The notes: generated from the letters alone by a model not told the origin. Counted from the stretch's first letter, positions 24,883 to 37,251 are shown. The stretch: 64,000 nt of DNA from Thecaphora thlaspeos (GCA_900291925.1 UWYS01000014.1:718711-782710), one strand, 5' to 3'. Made by a program: numbers and translations.

Positions 24883-27634
24883 CTAGTCAAAGTCACCAGC
24901 GCTCAGACTGGGGACGCGCTGTCCATCCTTATCCCACTGCGCCGGGTTAGGTCCCATCTCGAACACCAACTCTCCGCCATCTGCCAGTTCATGGTGCCAC
25001 AACCAACCGCGTCGCACAGCTTGACCGTTGAGCGTAACGTTCTGCGGGAAAACGTTGGTGTCGTTATCGAGGTTAGTAGCGATGATCTTGAGCGTGGTGC
25101 TGCTGTTCGTTCCACTGAAGAGATCCACCTCGAGTGACGGAAAACGTGGGGCCGAGATGAGGTAGATTGGCAGTGGAGCCAAGGGGGAAAGACCGATGAG
25201 GTTCCAGATCAACCACGAGTTGAGCGCTCCAGCATCCACGTTGCCGGGATAGCCGTTGCGCGCGTCCGAGTAGAATCGATCGACAATGTTCCTCGTCTCG
25301 TTGACGGTGCGCCATGCGTTGCCAGGTAGAAGGTTGAATAGGAACGGAGCGCCGAAACTAGGTTCGTTACCCGGGTTGAAGAGGGCCGAACCGGCATCGT
25401 TGTTGACGCCAACACTCGTACCGAAGCCCGGGAGGAAGGAGGCTTGCAGGCGCGACAGGAAGGCTTCGTCGCCACCCATCAGTTCGATCAACTTGGCCGT
25501 ATCGTGCGGCGCAGAGGCGAACGCCGTCTCCCACACCTTGGCCTCGTACAGATCGTCACCCCATCCACATCCGCCGCACGACTTGGGCTCGTAGTTTATC
25601 GTGTTCCAGCTTCCATCTGCATTTCGAGGACAGGGGAAGCCGCGGAACGTCCCGACTCCCGCCAATTCCGTCGAGGCATCTGCGTTTCAGACCAGCGTCC
25701 AGCGAAAAGCCTGCTCGCGGTAGCGAGAGACGATCGAACCTGCCTTCTTGAGTCCGCGCGCCAGCGTGTAGATGGAGAAGTCGTTAAAGGCATACTCGAT
25801 CGTCCTGCTGACGCTGCGCGTATGATTTCGCGTGATCCATCCGAGCGTGTTGTACTCGTCCAACGCACCTCGACCTTCCTTTGTAGCGCCGTCAAAGGCG
25901 ACGGGATCGGCGTTGCGTTCCGGCAGGACGGTGGCGTCCTTGTGCGCCGCATCGAACGCCTGCTCCCAATCGACGCCGTAGATCTCGTTCTTGCCCTTGG
26001 ACGTGACGAGCGTGCCCGGTCCCTTTCCGGTCGACTTGAGAAAGGCGTCGGCGAGGATGAGATCGGCGTGCGTACCTCCTTGCACCCTTCCGTTGGTCTG
26101 CGCGGAACGTCCCGTAGGCATGTATCCCTCGTACTTCCAAATGGCGATGAGACCGCGCAGGATACGACTAAACTCGCCCGTGAACAAAAGGTGGTACAGC
26201 GGCATGGTGTGCGAGTAGAGATCCCAGAGCGTGTAAAAGTCGTCGTAGGCCGGTTCGAGTTCGGACGACTTCCAGTTGGCCTGTTCGTTCGTCTTGTCCG
26301 TCGGCAGCAACGCCATCTGGTAGAGCGCCGTGTAGAGCATGCGCTTGAGGGTAGCGTTCGTCGAGAGCGTATCGTAGCCGACGACGCGGATCTTGCCGAG
26401 CACGCGATCGTGCCACGCCTCCCGAGCTGCAGCGACGACGTCGTCAAACGACTTGCTTTCTGGCACTTCGGCCTGGATGTTCTCGCATGCTTGCTCGGAA
26501 GAGATGTACGAGATGCCGATGCGCGATTCGATCGAGCACTGCGACTGCGCATCGGCCGACGACGAAGGCGAGGGCGTGTGCGTGAAGAGGGCTCCGATGC
26601 CCATGCCCGACCCCAGGCCCGCCTTGATGCTGCTATACGGCTTGAGCGTGGGCTTGGTCGACGGCGCGCGGAAAGCATCATACTGCCAGCTAAACGTTTC
26701 GCCCTTTGCCGCTCGCACCGCGACGTCGGAAGAGGTCATGTTGGAGCAAAAGTAGATCTTGTGATGCGGAGACTGCGCCCATCCTCCCGAGTAACTCGCA
26801 TGTCCAGCGTAGCTGTTCTCGCCCAGGCTAATCTCACCGCCGGTGAACCTCTGCGTGTAGGCGAAACTAGATTTGGCAGGGAGGACGTGCGTGAGGTCGA
26901 CGAGGACGTGACGTCCCTGATCGCACGAGGGGAAGTCGTAGCGGACGATGGCGCTGTGGTTGGACGCGGTCATGCTGATGTTTACGCCGTTGAGGAGGGA
27001 TGTTGAGAATCGACCCACCTCGGCCTTTTCGGCGGAGAGGGTGCGGTTTTGCCAGTAGGTGGTGTTGTCCGCCAGGTTGACGCTGTCCAGACTGCCGAAG
27101 ATGGGCATCTGCGAGACGATACCGTCTGCGAATGAGGCCAAGGTGTGCGCGTGTGCGGGTTCGAGCGTCGAAGGACAAGAGACCGTCGGACGTCAGCAAT
27201 GCGACGCATCTCAGCTCGTCGTTGGAAGAGATGCTTGTGAGGGACGTGCTGCTATTGTACTCACAGCTGGGCGCTCCGCCGGTACCGTGGACGTGCATCA
27301 TGCTGATGGCGGTGAGGTTGCCGATGGGAGAGTAGCCGGAGTTGACATCGACGGCGAGATCGGGAGCGAGGCCGAGGTAGCTGGTGTCTATGCCGACCTT
27401 GGCCATACCCCACGGCGTCGCGGCACCGGGGAAGGCATTGCCGCCGGCGATGGCGCTTCCGGGCGTGGGGCCCTCTGTGCCGATAAGAGGATTGACAAAG
27501 GACGTGGTGACGGCGGCGGCGCTGTCTGTGCTGTTGTCGGCGTTGGCGTCGTCGCTCTGGGCATGGACGAGCAGAGGGAGCAAGAGGAGCGAGAGGCCGG
27601 CTAGACGGCGACGCGACGAGGAGGGCGAGAGCAT
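24883..27634 (-). CDS. Secreted GH92 alpha-mannosidase-like protein, interrupted by an in-frame TGA
   Basis: GH92 enzymes are calcium-dependent exo-acting alpha-mannosidases, mostly alpha-1,2, that trim mannan or high-mannose N-glycans. Exon 1 is 27634-27265 and exon 2 starts at 27125, joined by a GTGAGT...CGCAG intron to read HGTGGAPSYGIVSQMP. A signal peptide (LAGLSLLLLPLLVHA) is followed by the family start VNPLIGTEGPTPGSA and GGNAFPGAATPWGM. Further blocks: TLWDLYSHTMPLY, GYMPTGRSAQ, GTHADLILADAF, YNTLGW, FPCPRNADGSWN, CGGCGWGDDLYEAKVW, NPGNEPSFGAPFLFN and NVFPQNVTLNG. A TGA at 25689-25687 lies between RWTLV and NADASTEL in the same frame, where related proteins have Trp (TGG). The frame is open on both sides, 870 codons in all. 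Read strictly, the product is cut at about residue 602 and loses the C-terminal part of the catalytic domain. This is a recent nonsense mutation or a sequence error. Confidence 0.88.
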
Positions 27635-27785
27635 GTTGAAGCGTGCGATGGCAGTCGACGTGACGATGGACGGACGTCAAGGCTGCTGTCGAGGATGGCA
27701 AGAAAGGTGAGGAAGCGGGCGAGGCTAGGGTGGGGCTCAGAAGGAGAAGGTGGCATGTTGGTCGATGCATGGACACGGCTAGCTC

Positions 27786-27791
27786 TTTATA
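27786..27791 (-). promoter_or_regulatory. Possible TATA box of the GH92 gene
   Basis: TATAAA on the minus strand, about 150 nt upstream of the GH92 start codon. Confidence 0.4.
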
Positions 27792-29003
27792 CGGTGGAGG
27801 AGTGTTCCTCTGTCAGCTGCTGTACGGTAGCAGAGTACGAACTTTCAGGCTGAACGACGGGGCAGGGGGCACGGGGAAGGGGGAAAGGGGAAGTGGGGTG
27901 GGATGTGGAGTGGGGGGCAGGGCGGAACGGGGTCAAGATCGTCGCATTGGGCGCCATGCGGGAGGCGCATGGCATTGACCGGTCAACTGGATGGTGCCGA
28001 GCGAACGTCAGAGCGTTGTATGTACAGTACTGTATGTACGGTGCGGCTGCTGCGCCTCGAGAAGCGCAACAACCGGCGAGGGGAACGGTGCCGACAAAGG
28101 TGAGGAGGGGGGACGGACGAGGAGGCGTGAATGTCATTGGTCGACTCAAGAAGAGACATGTCGTCACATGTGGTACAGTGCTGAGCGGGCGAGTTGTCGA
28201 TGCTCATCAATATCGTTGTACTGTAAGCCGATATGGCCGCGGAGAGAAAAGCGATCCCCGACTTCGTCTGCCCGGCGGAGTGGCGACAGTGCGTGACAGC
28301 AACGACAGTGCCAACCTCGTCGGAGTTTGCTATGAGCTGGCTGTGACGTACTAGTTACTGTCTGTACAAGACCTTGTCTGACATCCCAAAGAAACATCGC
28401 CTCCGTCATCGTCATGCTACGCTATTCGCCATGCCATCGCTCCATACGCTCGTCGCCCATCCACTCACTCAACAAGCCTTCCATCCCTCGGCACGCCAAG
28501 CGAGCGTGGGGGAAGCATGGCTTCGCTTCGTCTGCCTTTAGCTAGTGCGGGAGGCGGTACTGCACAGGAGGCGGGGAGACAGGGTCGACGATCTAAGAAT
28601 GCCAGACGAGGCCACAGTACCAGTACCGCACCGTACCGTCATCCTTCTCTCCATCGCTGTGGCACAGCACCAAAGAGATTATCGGTACGTCAGGGGGAAG
28701 CTCTCGTCTAACTTACTCGCCACTCTCTAGCCCAAGCTCTTGTGCGTGACGTCAGACGACGTCGGCGCTTTTACCGTCACCGTCATCGCCGAGGCGACGT
28801 CGGCAATCTCAATAGCCATCCCTGCTCTCTCCCTTGCCGCCCTCTCACCCCGCATTGTTGGACACGCTCACCGCCTCTCCTCTCCCGACGACCCCCAGTG
28901 CAAAGTACAGTTGGCTACAGTATGTGACCACACCACACCGCCAGCCAGCGACAGTGCAGACCCCGTAACGAATCGTCCCGTTTCGTGCGTTCCTTGAGGG
29001 AGA

Positions 29004-29009
29004 TATAAG
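29004..29009 (+). promoter_or_regulatory. Possible TATA box of the GH5 gene
   Basis: TATAAG about 92 nt upstream of the GH5 start codon, in the sequence GATATAAGC. Confidence 0.4.
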
Positions 29010-29083
29010 CAGCCTCCCCTCCAGCACGTCTCCTCAACCTTAGCTGCCCCCCTCCAAGCTCCTCTCGTTCGTCCCAACCCAAG

Positions 29084-29104
29084 ATGACCGTCAGAACACC
29101 ATGA
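29084..29104 (+). other. Six-codon upstream ORF overlapping the GH5 start
   Basis: ATG ACC GTC AGA ACA CCA TGA; its stop codon overlaps the main start in the sequence ATGA. It is the nearest upstream ATG and lies 17 nt before the main one, so it could damp or couple GH5 translation if the leader extends this far. Confidence 0.5.
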
Positions 29105-30764
29105 ACCTCCTACCCCTCTTGACCCTCTTCCTCTCCACCGCCCTGGTGGCGCTCGCCCAGCCCACCAAGAAAGCCGCCACCTCATGGCCTCATGGACCCT
29201 TCACCACCAATAAGGGCGATATCGTCAATGCCAATGGCAAAAAGGTCATTTTCGTCGGTACAAAGTGAGTCTACCGCCTCTTGTCGCTCTTTGTCCTTCT
29301 CATCGACCAGCGGTCGAGTCGCTCTCGACGCCACGACTCACGCCGACCGTTGACGTTTTGTTTGCTCGCACGTCTGCACGTCTTAGCTGGCCGATGTCGG
29401 GCGAATCCATGCTGCCAGAAGGTCTGGAACACCAACCGCTCTCCTCAATCATCTCTCGTCTCAAGTCTGCGCAACTCAACTTCGTCCGTCACACCTACGC
29501 CATCCAGATGATCGACGAGATCTACGCCAACGATGGACGCGACGTCACCCTGCTCGACTCCATGGTTCAAGCGCTCGGTCGCGAGAACGGTACCAAGGTG
29601 ACGGAAGATGTCATCCGACACAATCCACAGTGGAACGTCAATACCACACGTCTCGAGATCCTCTCTGACGTTGCAAAGGCGGAGGAGGAGGCTGACATTC
29701 TCATGCATATCGACAACCACATTTCCATCGCCGAATGGTGTTGTTCCGCCACGGACGGCCAAGGATGGCCGGGCGACGTTGGGTTTGATGTGGAAAAGTG
29801 GCATCGAGGTCTGACGTACATGGCCGAATGGGCAAAGGACCACAACAACATCCAGACCATCTCGTTGCGTAACGAACTTCGATTTGCACAGAACAACCCA
29901 TCGCTCGAGTACAGTTGGATCAACTGGTGGAACCACGTTCGAGATGCCGCCGAGATCGTCCACCGTGCCAATGCCGATCTCGTCATCACGCTCAGCGGGA
30001 TCGACTATGACATCGACCTAAGCGCCGTCTCTGCTCAGTCCGACCTGCGTACCGCTCCATCCACCGATTCCAACCTCGAACCACCCTCCACCAACACCAC
30101 CTCACCCGTCTACGCCGACATTGCAGCCACGTCTTTCGGTAAAGCTCGAAAAGTCGTTCTCGAACTACACGTCTACAAGCAGAGTGACTTTTACTCGGAG
30201 GAGAACCACCTTGAAGACTGTCCTCTACTCGAGGCGAGTTTCTACCGATTCGGATTCAACGCCATCGGAATGTTTCCTCCCTCCGCGTGCACATCGACGC
30301 GCTGGGAAGAACCGTACGGTTGTCCAGAGGCAAAGATCAATCTCCCCGTCCTCCTTACGGAATTCGGCGATGCCATCGATGATCAGTACAAGGATATTAT
30401 GCTGCAGAAGTGTCTTCGTGATTTCACCATTCAGCACGGTATCGGTTGGGCACAGTGGTCCTTGGCTGGAAGCTACAGGATCAGGCAGGGCGTACAGGGA
30501 TTCGAGGACACTTGGGGTATGAGTTGTCGTTCTTTCTCCCTTGCCCGCTTTTTTCCGTCAGCTGATCGTAACGATACCGGACCCAACTGATCCTTCCTGC
30601 TTTCTTTCTCAACTCTCGGCCCCCGCCCTTCTGTCTCACGCGCGCGCGTGCGACCACCACAGCTCACAACAGCCGACTGGTCAAGCTGGCGCTCTGACGA
30701 TGCTATGGAAAACTTCTTCAAACCTTGGATCAAAGCTACGGGCAAGACCAACCTGGAACTCTGA
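29101..30764 (+). CDS. Secreted glycoside hydrolase family 5 (cellulase-like)
   Basis: A retaining beta-glycosidase of the GH5 fold, secreted; the exact substrate (beta-glucan, cellulose, mannan or a glycolipid) cannot be read from the sequence. Exons: 29101-29264, 29387-30516, 30673-30764; protein 461 residues. The signal peptide is LLPLLTLFLSTALVALAQ. Exon 1 ends in KVIFVGT and exon 2 opens NWPMSGE, the usual (beta/alpha)8 entry. The acid/base is in SLRNELR (Glu218, preceded by Asn as the family requires) and the nucleophile in LLTEFGDA (Glu380). GWAQWSLAGSYRIRQG and the last exon (DWSSWRSDD, KPWIKATGK) match the family's C-terminal part. Two acceptors are possible for exon 3; the one at 30673 gives the family-like tail, whereas the one 10 nt upstream stops after ten residues. 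The gene is divergent from GH92 and converges on PRP17. Confidence 0.9.
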
Positions 30765-31231
30765 AAGTGTCTCCCGCGTCTCTTTGTCCTCCCTTTTCTC
30801 CGGCGTTGACAAGTTCTGATCTCCAGGACCATCATGTTACCAAGGAGCTAGAAAGAAACTACCTCGAGAATGCTCACCTCACGCGAGAAAAATGATGAAG
30901 GGATACAAATGTTGAGAGGTTCTCGCGCGGTTAACTTGGATCTTGTTTCCGTGCATGACGAACTTCGTCCTGGGATCGTCTTGAATGGTGCAGAGTATGC
31001 TTTCTCTTTTGCGAGTGGCAACAGAATGGGATGACCAAGATCGAATGACACCGTTGTGCGACGGAGGCGAGATCTCATCACTTTTCTTTGTTTGCCACTG
31101 GTCGTGTCGCTATGATTGACGAAAAGGAAGAACACCAATCTCCATCCCGCCCAGTCTCACCAGCTACAACTCCCTCCAGCGGTGCTGAATGTGCAGTCGA
31201 TCCACCACAGGCGGCCCCTCTTGGTCGTCGC
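30765..31231. other. Convergent 3' flanks of GH5 and PRP17
   Basis: 467 bp with nothing further recognisable. Confidence 0.5.
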
Positions 31232-33408
31232 TCAATCCCACATCTTGATAAGACCATCCCATCCACCACTGACGACCTTACTACTCTCGTGTGGCAACCA
31301 CTCATGGCAGATGCTCGCCTCCCTATGAGCTGCTCTGATCCTCTTCAACAATCTTCCACTCTTCCAATCCCAAAAGACCAAATTCCCCTCTCCGTCTCCA
31401 CTCGATACGAACCTTCCATCGGGACTGAAGGCGACCTGGCATGCAAATCCAGCCACTGCATGACCTTTAAAGGCCTTCTTTCGGTTCGCCTTGAACGAGT
31501 CGGCAGAGTAGACGAGGATCTGGTTGTCCATGCTCTGACACGCTAGCCACTTTTTGTTCGGATGCAACGTCACCGCCGGCATCGAATGCATCGTTGGATC
31601 CGCAATGTACTTGATCATCACGGGGATGTTGTAGTCCCACGCTCGCATCGTCTTGTCGTCCGACGTAGAGACGAAGCGTCGGTTTTGGTCCACAAACGTG
31701 ATCGTGTTCACCGGTCCGAGGTGTTGCGAGTACTCTTGTGTGATCTCCGAGGCGGTCAGGTCGTACTGCGGGCGGCATCGACGTGGAGAGGATGTGGAAA
31801 CGGGAGGGAAAACGAAGCGAGGAGAAGGAGGAAGGATGTCAGCTTGTCGTTCTCGCCGACCAGCTACGAGCCGAATGCGATGCGAGCTGGACGGGGACGC
31901 ACCTGAATGATCTTCTTGTCGCTCATGCCGGCGAGGAAGATGTTCTGCTTGTCCTCGTCCGGGTGGAACTTGACGCAGTAGGGGATCTTGCCGTTGGAAA
32001 AGGCCTGGAGGCAGGCGCCCGTCTCGGTGTCCCACAGCTTGATCTGGCGGTCGTAGCCGGCCGAGAGGAAGCGGCGGCCGTCGTTGCTAAAGCAGATGTC
32101 GCGCACCGCCTTCGAGTGGCCCATAAAGGTGCGCAGGCAGCTTCCCTCGTGGTAGACGTCCCACAGCTTGACCTTTGTATCCATCGAGGCCGAGAGGAGC
32201 AGGTGACCCGAGCCGGGAAAGAGGCGAAGCGCAGAGATGCCCTTTGTGTGGCCGGTGAAGGTGTGGATGCAGCTCTTGGGGAGGTACGACTCCGAGGCGC
32301 CCGCCTCGCCGGCGAGGTTGACGTCGACGTCGGTGGGGATGTGCATGTAGGTGCGCCCCTGGTAGTCGTACATGCTCTTGCCGTGGAAGATGCTGCGTTC
32401 CGTGCCCGCCTCGTCCTCCTGCTGCCCTTTGGCCTCGGCCTTTTCGCGCTCAATCTTGCGCGAGGAGCTGAGCTGGTCGGCCTTTGCGATCTCGGCCGGG
32501 GTGGGACCGACGCCGCCTGGGACGTGGACCTTTTCGCCGGTCCAGCCGGCCCAAGGCCCGACGTAGGCGCCGTCGCCCTCGACGATGGACGGGTCGCCAC
32601 TCTGGCCCTGACGCTTCTTGCGCAGCTCGCGTGCGGCGGCTCTGCCCTCTGTCCCACCGCCGCGCAGCTCGAACGCGGTGGCGCCGTCGGTGTGTGTGAC
32701 GGCTGCGGTGTCGCCTACCCACGCGCCGTGCGCGACGCTGCCGCCGAGGAGCGAGGGGTTGCGCGCGTAGCCGTGTAGGTCGAAGGTGCGCTGCTGGTTG
32801 CGGAAGTCGAAGTCGCTGATGGCGGCTGCCTCTACGTGGGCGCTGAGGGTATTTTGCTGGGCGCCGAGCCTGCGCTGCGCGTCGGAGGCGAAAGGGTTCT
32901 GGGGGCCAAGGACGGGGGCGGTCATGTCGCGATAGGGGATGTTGACGTGCATTGTGGTGTCGGTGGGCCGGGTGAGGAGGGCGGTGGTAGAGGCGGAATT
33001 GTCGATTACCTCGGGTGCAGCGAGGGTGAGTGCGGTCGAGGTGGAGGCTGGAGGTATGATGGAGGAGGAGGAGGAGGAGGAGGAAGAGGAGGAGGACAAG
33101 GGTGGCGGTGGTGCTGCTGCTGCTACTGCTGCTGCTGCAGGCTTTCGTCGTTTGGTCGGGGGGGCATCGTGTGCGGCTGTATATAGTGAGGGAGCGGGGG
33201 CTGTTGTGGAGATGTGCGAGAGGCCGAAAGCGTCGGCCGGATCGTAGTCAGAGTGTTGTTCGGGGTTATCTTGAGACGTGGGTGCTGCTGGTGGTGCTGC
33301 TGATGGTGGGGATGGTCGTCTTTGCTGCTGCTGCTGCTGCTGTGTTGCGTGAGCATGAGGCGTGGACTCTTGGTCGCTGTCTGAGCCGTAGCCCTGGAGT
33401 GAGTCCAT
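31232..33408 (-). CDS. PRP17: Pre-mRNA splicing factor PRP17/CDC40 (WD40)
   Basis: A spliceosome component needed around the second transesterification step. Exon 1 is 33408-31903 and exon 2 31765-31232, split by a GTGCGT...CGCAG intron in phase 0; 679 residues. The N-terminus ([12 protein letters not shown]) is followed by runs of Gln, Ala, Pro and Ser, then conserved PRP17 blocks: [29 protein letters not shown] and [20 protein letters not shown]. From about residue 330 there are WD40 repeats, e.g. [58 protein letters not shown], ending in [10 protein letters not shown]. An upstream in-frame ATG at 33597 would add 63 low-complexity residues; the ATG at 33408 matches the family start. It is divergent from SGD1 with 456 bp between the start codons. 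Confidence 0.96.
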
Positions 33409-33864
33409 GTTGTTGGCGGGGGATTCGCTTCTGGTGGCGGACGGGCGCGGAGGCTGAGAAGGAGGACGAGAGAGTGGGGAAATTGGAGAGGATGGCCGAT
33501 GGATGACCGTGGATGGACGTTGAAGAAGACGAGGAAGAGGCGTGAGCGTGCCTGTGCCTGTGACTGCGCCCGCGCCAGCGCCTGCGCAACTCCACACGGC
33601 GCGACGCAGTGCGGCCGGTCTTTACTGGCTGTCTGGCTGGCTGACTAAGCCGGCCTCCCCGACCCCAACTTTCTCGGGACACGGGCGCCAACCAAATTTG
33701 TGGGACCCTTTTCGTGCGCCTTCCTTCTTCGCCTCCTCTTGCTCGACCTCCTCGTCCCTCCTCGTCCCTCCTTCCCCTCTCACTCACCCTCCACTCCCTC
33801 CTCCCCCTCCCACTCCCACTTGCCCTCGGCCGCCACCGCCGCCACCGCCGACACATTCGCAGAC
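33409..33864. promoter_or_regulatory. Bidirectional promoter of PRP17 and SGD1
   Basis: The only sequence separating two divergent housekeeping start codons. No TATA box was seen; the SGD1 side is C/T-rich. Confidence 0.5.
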
Positions 33865-36800
33865 ATGCCCTTCAACCCCCGCTCAAAGGCCAAGAACACC
33901 ACCCGCCTCCCCGCACTCCTCCGCGACGAGCTAGGCCTACCAGACATCGACGCAAAGCGCAACAACAGGAACAAGCACCCTATTCACAGCCATGACAACG
34001 GCGCACAGCGCACCAAACACAGCACACCACAGCTAAAAGTCATCGCGCAGCGTCAAACCCACCACCAACAACAGCAGCACAGCCACTGTACCCCGGCAGC
34101 AGCACGCCCTCTTCCCTTACCCTCCTCGTCCAAGCTCAAGCTCGACACCGCCAGCAGCACCGCAAAGCGCAAGCAATCCACCTTGCCTCCACCATCCTTC
34201 AAAGGCAAAAAGGCCAAGCTCTCCCACCCCGTCACTCATAGCGATGTTGACGACGACGACGACATCGACATCGCCGACGACAACCAACCAGCGGCAACGC
34301 AGCCAAAGATGCGCATGAACCCCTTCACCGGCGCAATGGAGCCCGTAAAGGCGACACCTTCCGCCTCTGCCAAAAACTCATCCTCCACGCAGTCGGCCAA
34401 GCCCACGGCCCTCGAAAAGCTCCTCGCAAAGGCAGAGGCAAAGTCGTCCGCCTCCCCCGCCGCCGCACACGCCCTTGCCGTCCCAACAAAGCGCAAGAGC
34501 AGGAGCAAGATGAGTCAGGCGGAAAAGGACGAAGAGGACGAAATCGCTTGGCTAGAGGCTCACGTCGGCAACGGCGCAGACGAGGTCAAGGATGACCTCG
34601 ACCACTTCATCCAAGACCTCGACCGATTCCAAGTCGGCATGTTCGACGACGACGACGATCATCACACGCACGGCAGCGAAACTGGGAGTGAGAGTGGGAG
34701 CGGGAGCGGAAGCGACGGCGAAAGCACGAGCAGCAGAAGCAGCAGCAGCGGGGAGGAGCAAGAGCTGAAAGAGGAGAACAGCGCAGCCTCGGACCAATCG
34801 GACGACGACGACGACGATAGCAGCGACGATGGAGGCGAGCACCAGAGCGAGGCAGAAGGAGACGACGACGGCGACCACGAAGACGGCGACAAAGCTTCAG
34901 ACAGCCAGCATCCGGACGACAAGGCGGTCTCGGCCGCCGCCGCACGGCCAGCGCCCACGGCCGGACGCTACATCCCGCCTGCGCTGCGAGCCAAGATGGC
35001 CGCCGAAGCAGCCGCCGCTGCGCCCACGGCCGCTGCGTCCACCTCTACCACGGCCGCCAAGGCGTCGATTGCGCAACAGAAGCTACGCCGCCAGGCCCTG
35101 GGTCTGCTCAATCGTCTCGGCGATGCCAACATCGACTCGATCGTATCGGAGTTCGAGTCGCTCTACCGCTCCCACTCGCGCGCCGAGGTGACGAGCATGA
35201 TCACCTCGCTCGTCCTCGACACCATCACGGCGCGCTCCAACCTGATCGACACGTACGTCATCCTCCACGCCGCCTTTGTCGCAGCGCTCCACAAGGTCGT
35301 CGGCGTCGAGTTCGCCGCCTTCTTTGTCCAGAAGCTGGTTGAGGATCTGCTGAGGCACTACCGACAGCTCAAGGAGAGCGGCGATGCAGAGAGACAGGAC
35401 GCCGACGGCGGCGAAGAGGGAGGCGAGGTCAAGGGCAAGGAGTGCCTCAACCTGACCGTATTGGCCTGCGAGTTGTACAATCTGCAGGTGGTCGGCTGCC
35501 CGCTCATCTACGACCTCATCCGGCTCTTCCTCGGCCAGCAGCAGTCGGCGACGGCGTCGTCTCTCAGCGGTCGGCAGCCGCCCATGATGGAGACGTACGT
35601 CGAGCTCCTCCTCAAGGTGATGCGCTCCTCTGGCTCGCAGCTGCGACACGACGACCCCACCTCGCTCAAGGCCATCATCAGCCTGACGCAGGAACGCGTC
35701 GCCTCGTCGTCGTCGTCATCTTCGGTGGGGACGAAGCTGAGCAGCCGGTCCAAGTTCATGCTGGAGCGCCTGGGCGACCTGAAGAACAACAAGACGTCGA
35801 GCACCAAGCCGGGTGACCTCAATGACACATCGTCGCCCGCTGCGCAGCTGCTGACCCGCATGAAAAAGTTCCTCGGCGGACTGGGCAAGAAGCGGACGAT
35901 ACGGGCGTACGACCCGCTGCGCATCTCGCTCAAGGACCTCGAGGACGCGGACAAGAAAGGCAAGTGGTGGCTGGTTGGATCCGCCTGGGCCGGCCAGACG
36001 GACCAGCGCGACGCCCAGGGCCTGACCAAGCTGCTGCCGATGAACGCCAGCGCCTCGGCCGTCCAGTCGCTCTCCACCGGCGACGACGACGACGACGAGG
36101 TGACGCAAGAGGCCAAGGAGGAGGCCAAGCAGCGCGAGAAGCTACTGGCGCTGGCGAGGAAGCAGGGCATGAACACCGAGGCGAGGCGCAACGTGTTTGT
36201 CACGATCATGTCGGCTGAGGACTACCAGGATGCGGCGCAGAAGCTGCTGGGCCTCAAGATGAACGAGACGCAGCGCAGAGAGATTGTCAGGGTGCTGCTG
36301 CACTGTGTCGGATCGGTACGTGCCTGCATCTCGTCCCCCTCAGCGGACCACTGGCTCTGCTGCGGAAATTTTGTCGACGTCGACTGACATCGCCCTTTTT
36401 GCTTGCTCTGTCTCCCTGCTCACCCGGCGCCAATCCGCCTGACGGGCGCACAGGAAAAGACGTACAACCCGTACTACACGCTGATCCTATCACACCTCTC
36501 TTCTTCGTCGCACAGCATGAAGATCACTTTGCAGTACAGTCTTTGGGACTTTTTCCGCGAGGTCGGGGAGAAGCACGTGGCTGGGCACTCTATGTCATCT
36601 CAGTCCACGGACACGTCGCTGGATGGCGAGGACGGGACGCACCTATCTGCGCGTCGTCTTTCGAACATGGCGCAGACGTACGCGTGGCTGCTCTCTCGGA
36701 GCATCCTACACCTGCACGTGCTGAAACCGGTCGACTTCACCGCGCTCAAGGCCAAGGGGACGTGGTTCGTTCAGCTGCTATTTGGCTACCTCGTTCTGAG

Positions 36801-37251
36801 CTGTCAAGCTGCCAACCCCGCTCTCGTCTTTGCTCCTCCGCCGAAAAGGACGACGCGGGGAAGGCAAGGGTACACGAACGGCGCAAGCAAGAAACTCGAC
36901 TCGATCGTACGTTGCAGTCTGGTGGGTAACGTGGACCTGTGTCGAGGTATACTGCTCTTCCTCCGAACCAAGATGGGAGAGAGGGAGCAGAGGAAGGTCG
37001 TTCTGGGCGACGAAGCCAAGAAGGTCAAGGTGGATAGGAAGGTAGAGAGGCTGCTGGGCAGTCTGAGAGAGGGGAGCGAGGTGTTGGCGCTGTTGGTCGA
37101 GAAGGTGGGCAAGGGAACGTTACCGACCGTCAACGACGGTGAGATCGGGCGAGGCGGCAGGGACAAGGGACTGGAGGGTGGCGTGGTTCCCGTCAGCGAT
37201 GACGACGACGACGACGACGACGAGGGGATGGGCATGGAGATGACATGGTGA
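33865..37251 (+). CDS. SGD1: Nucleolar MIF4G/MA3 protein SGD1/NOM1 (40S biogenesis)
   Basis: A nucleolar factor for small-subunit ribosome maturation, homologous to yeast SGD1 and human NOM1. Exon 1 is 33865-36315, exon 2 36454-37251, intron GTACGT...CACAG in phase 0; 1082 residues. The start MPFNPRSKAKNTTRLP was preferred over an in-frame ATG at 33700, whose extra residues are leader-like. The N-terminal third is basic with Ser/Asp/Glu-rich acidic tracts, then GRYIPPALRAK. The MIF4G domain begins at LRRQALGLLNRLGDANIDSI and continues through FFVQKLVEDLL and YNLQVVGCPLIYDLI. The MA3 domain begins at RRNVFVTIMSAEDYQDA and crosses the intron (LLHCVGS then EKTYNPYYTLI). The protein ends in an Asp-rich tail. 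The microsatellite-like GAC runs encode the acidic tracts. Confidence 0.95.

Larger units (their letters stand above)
27635..29100. other. Divergent promoter region between GH92 and GH5
   Basis: About 1.5 kb shared by two secreted hydrolase genes. It holds GTACAGTACTGTATGTAC near 28021-28039, further ACAGTA motifs near 28905-28922 and a TATA-like element on each side. No gene was seen. Confidence 0.5.

Noticed and set aside
25444..27006. 520-codon open frame on the plus strand
   Set aside because: It lies entirely antisense to the GH92 gene, whose motifs and codon bias are clear; the plus-strand translation is Arg/Val-rich without a domain.
31783..32778. 331-codon plus-strand frame
   Set aside because: Antisense to PRP17, whose WD40 repeats are unambiguous.
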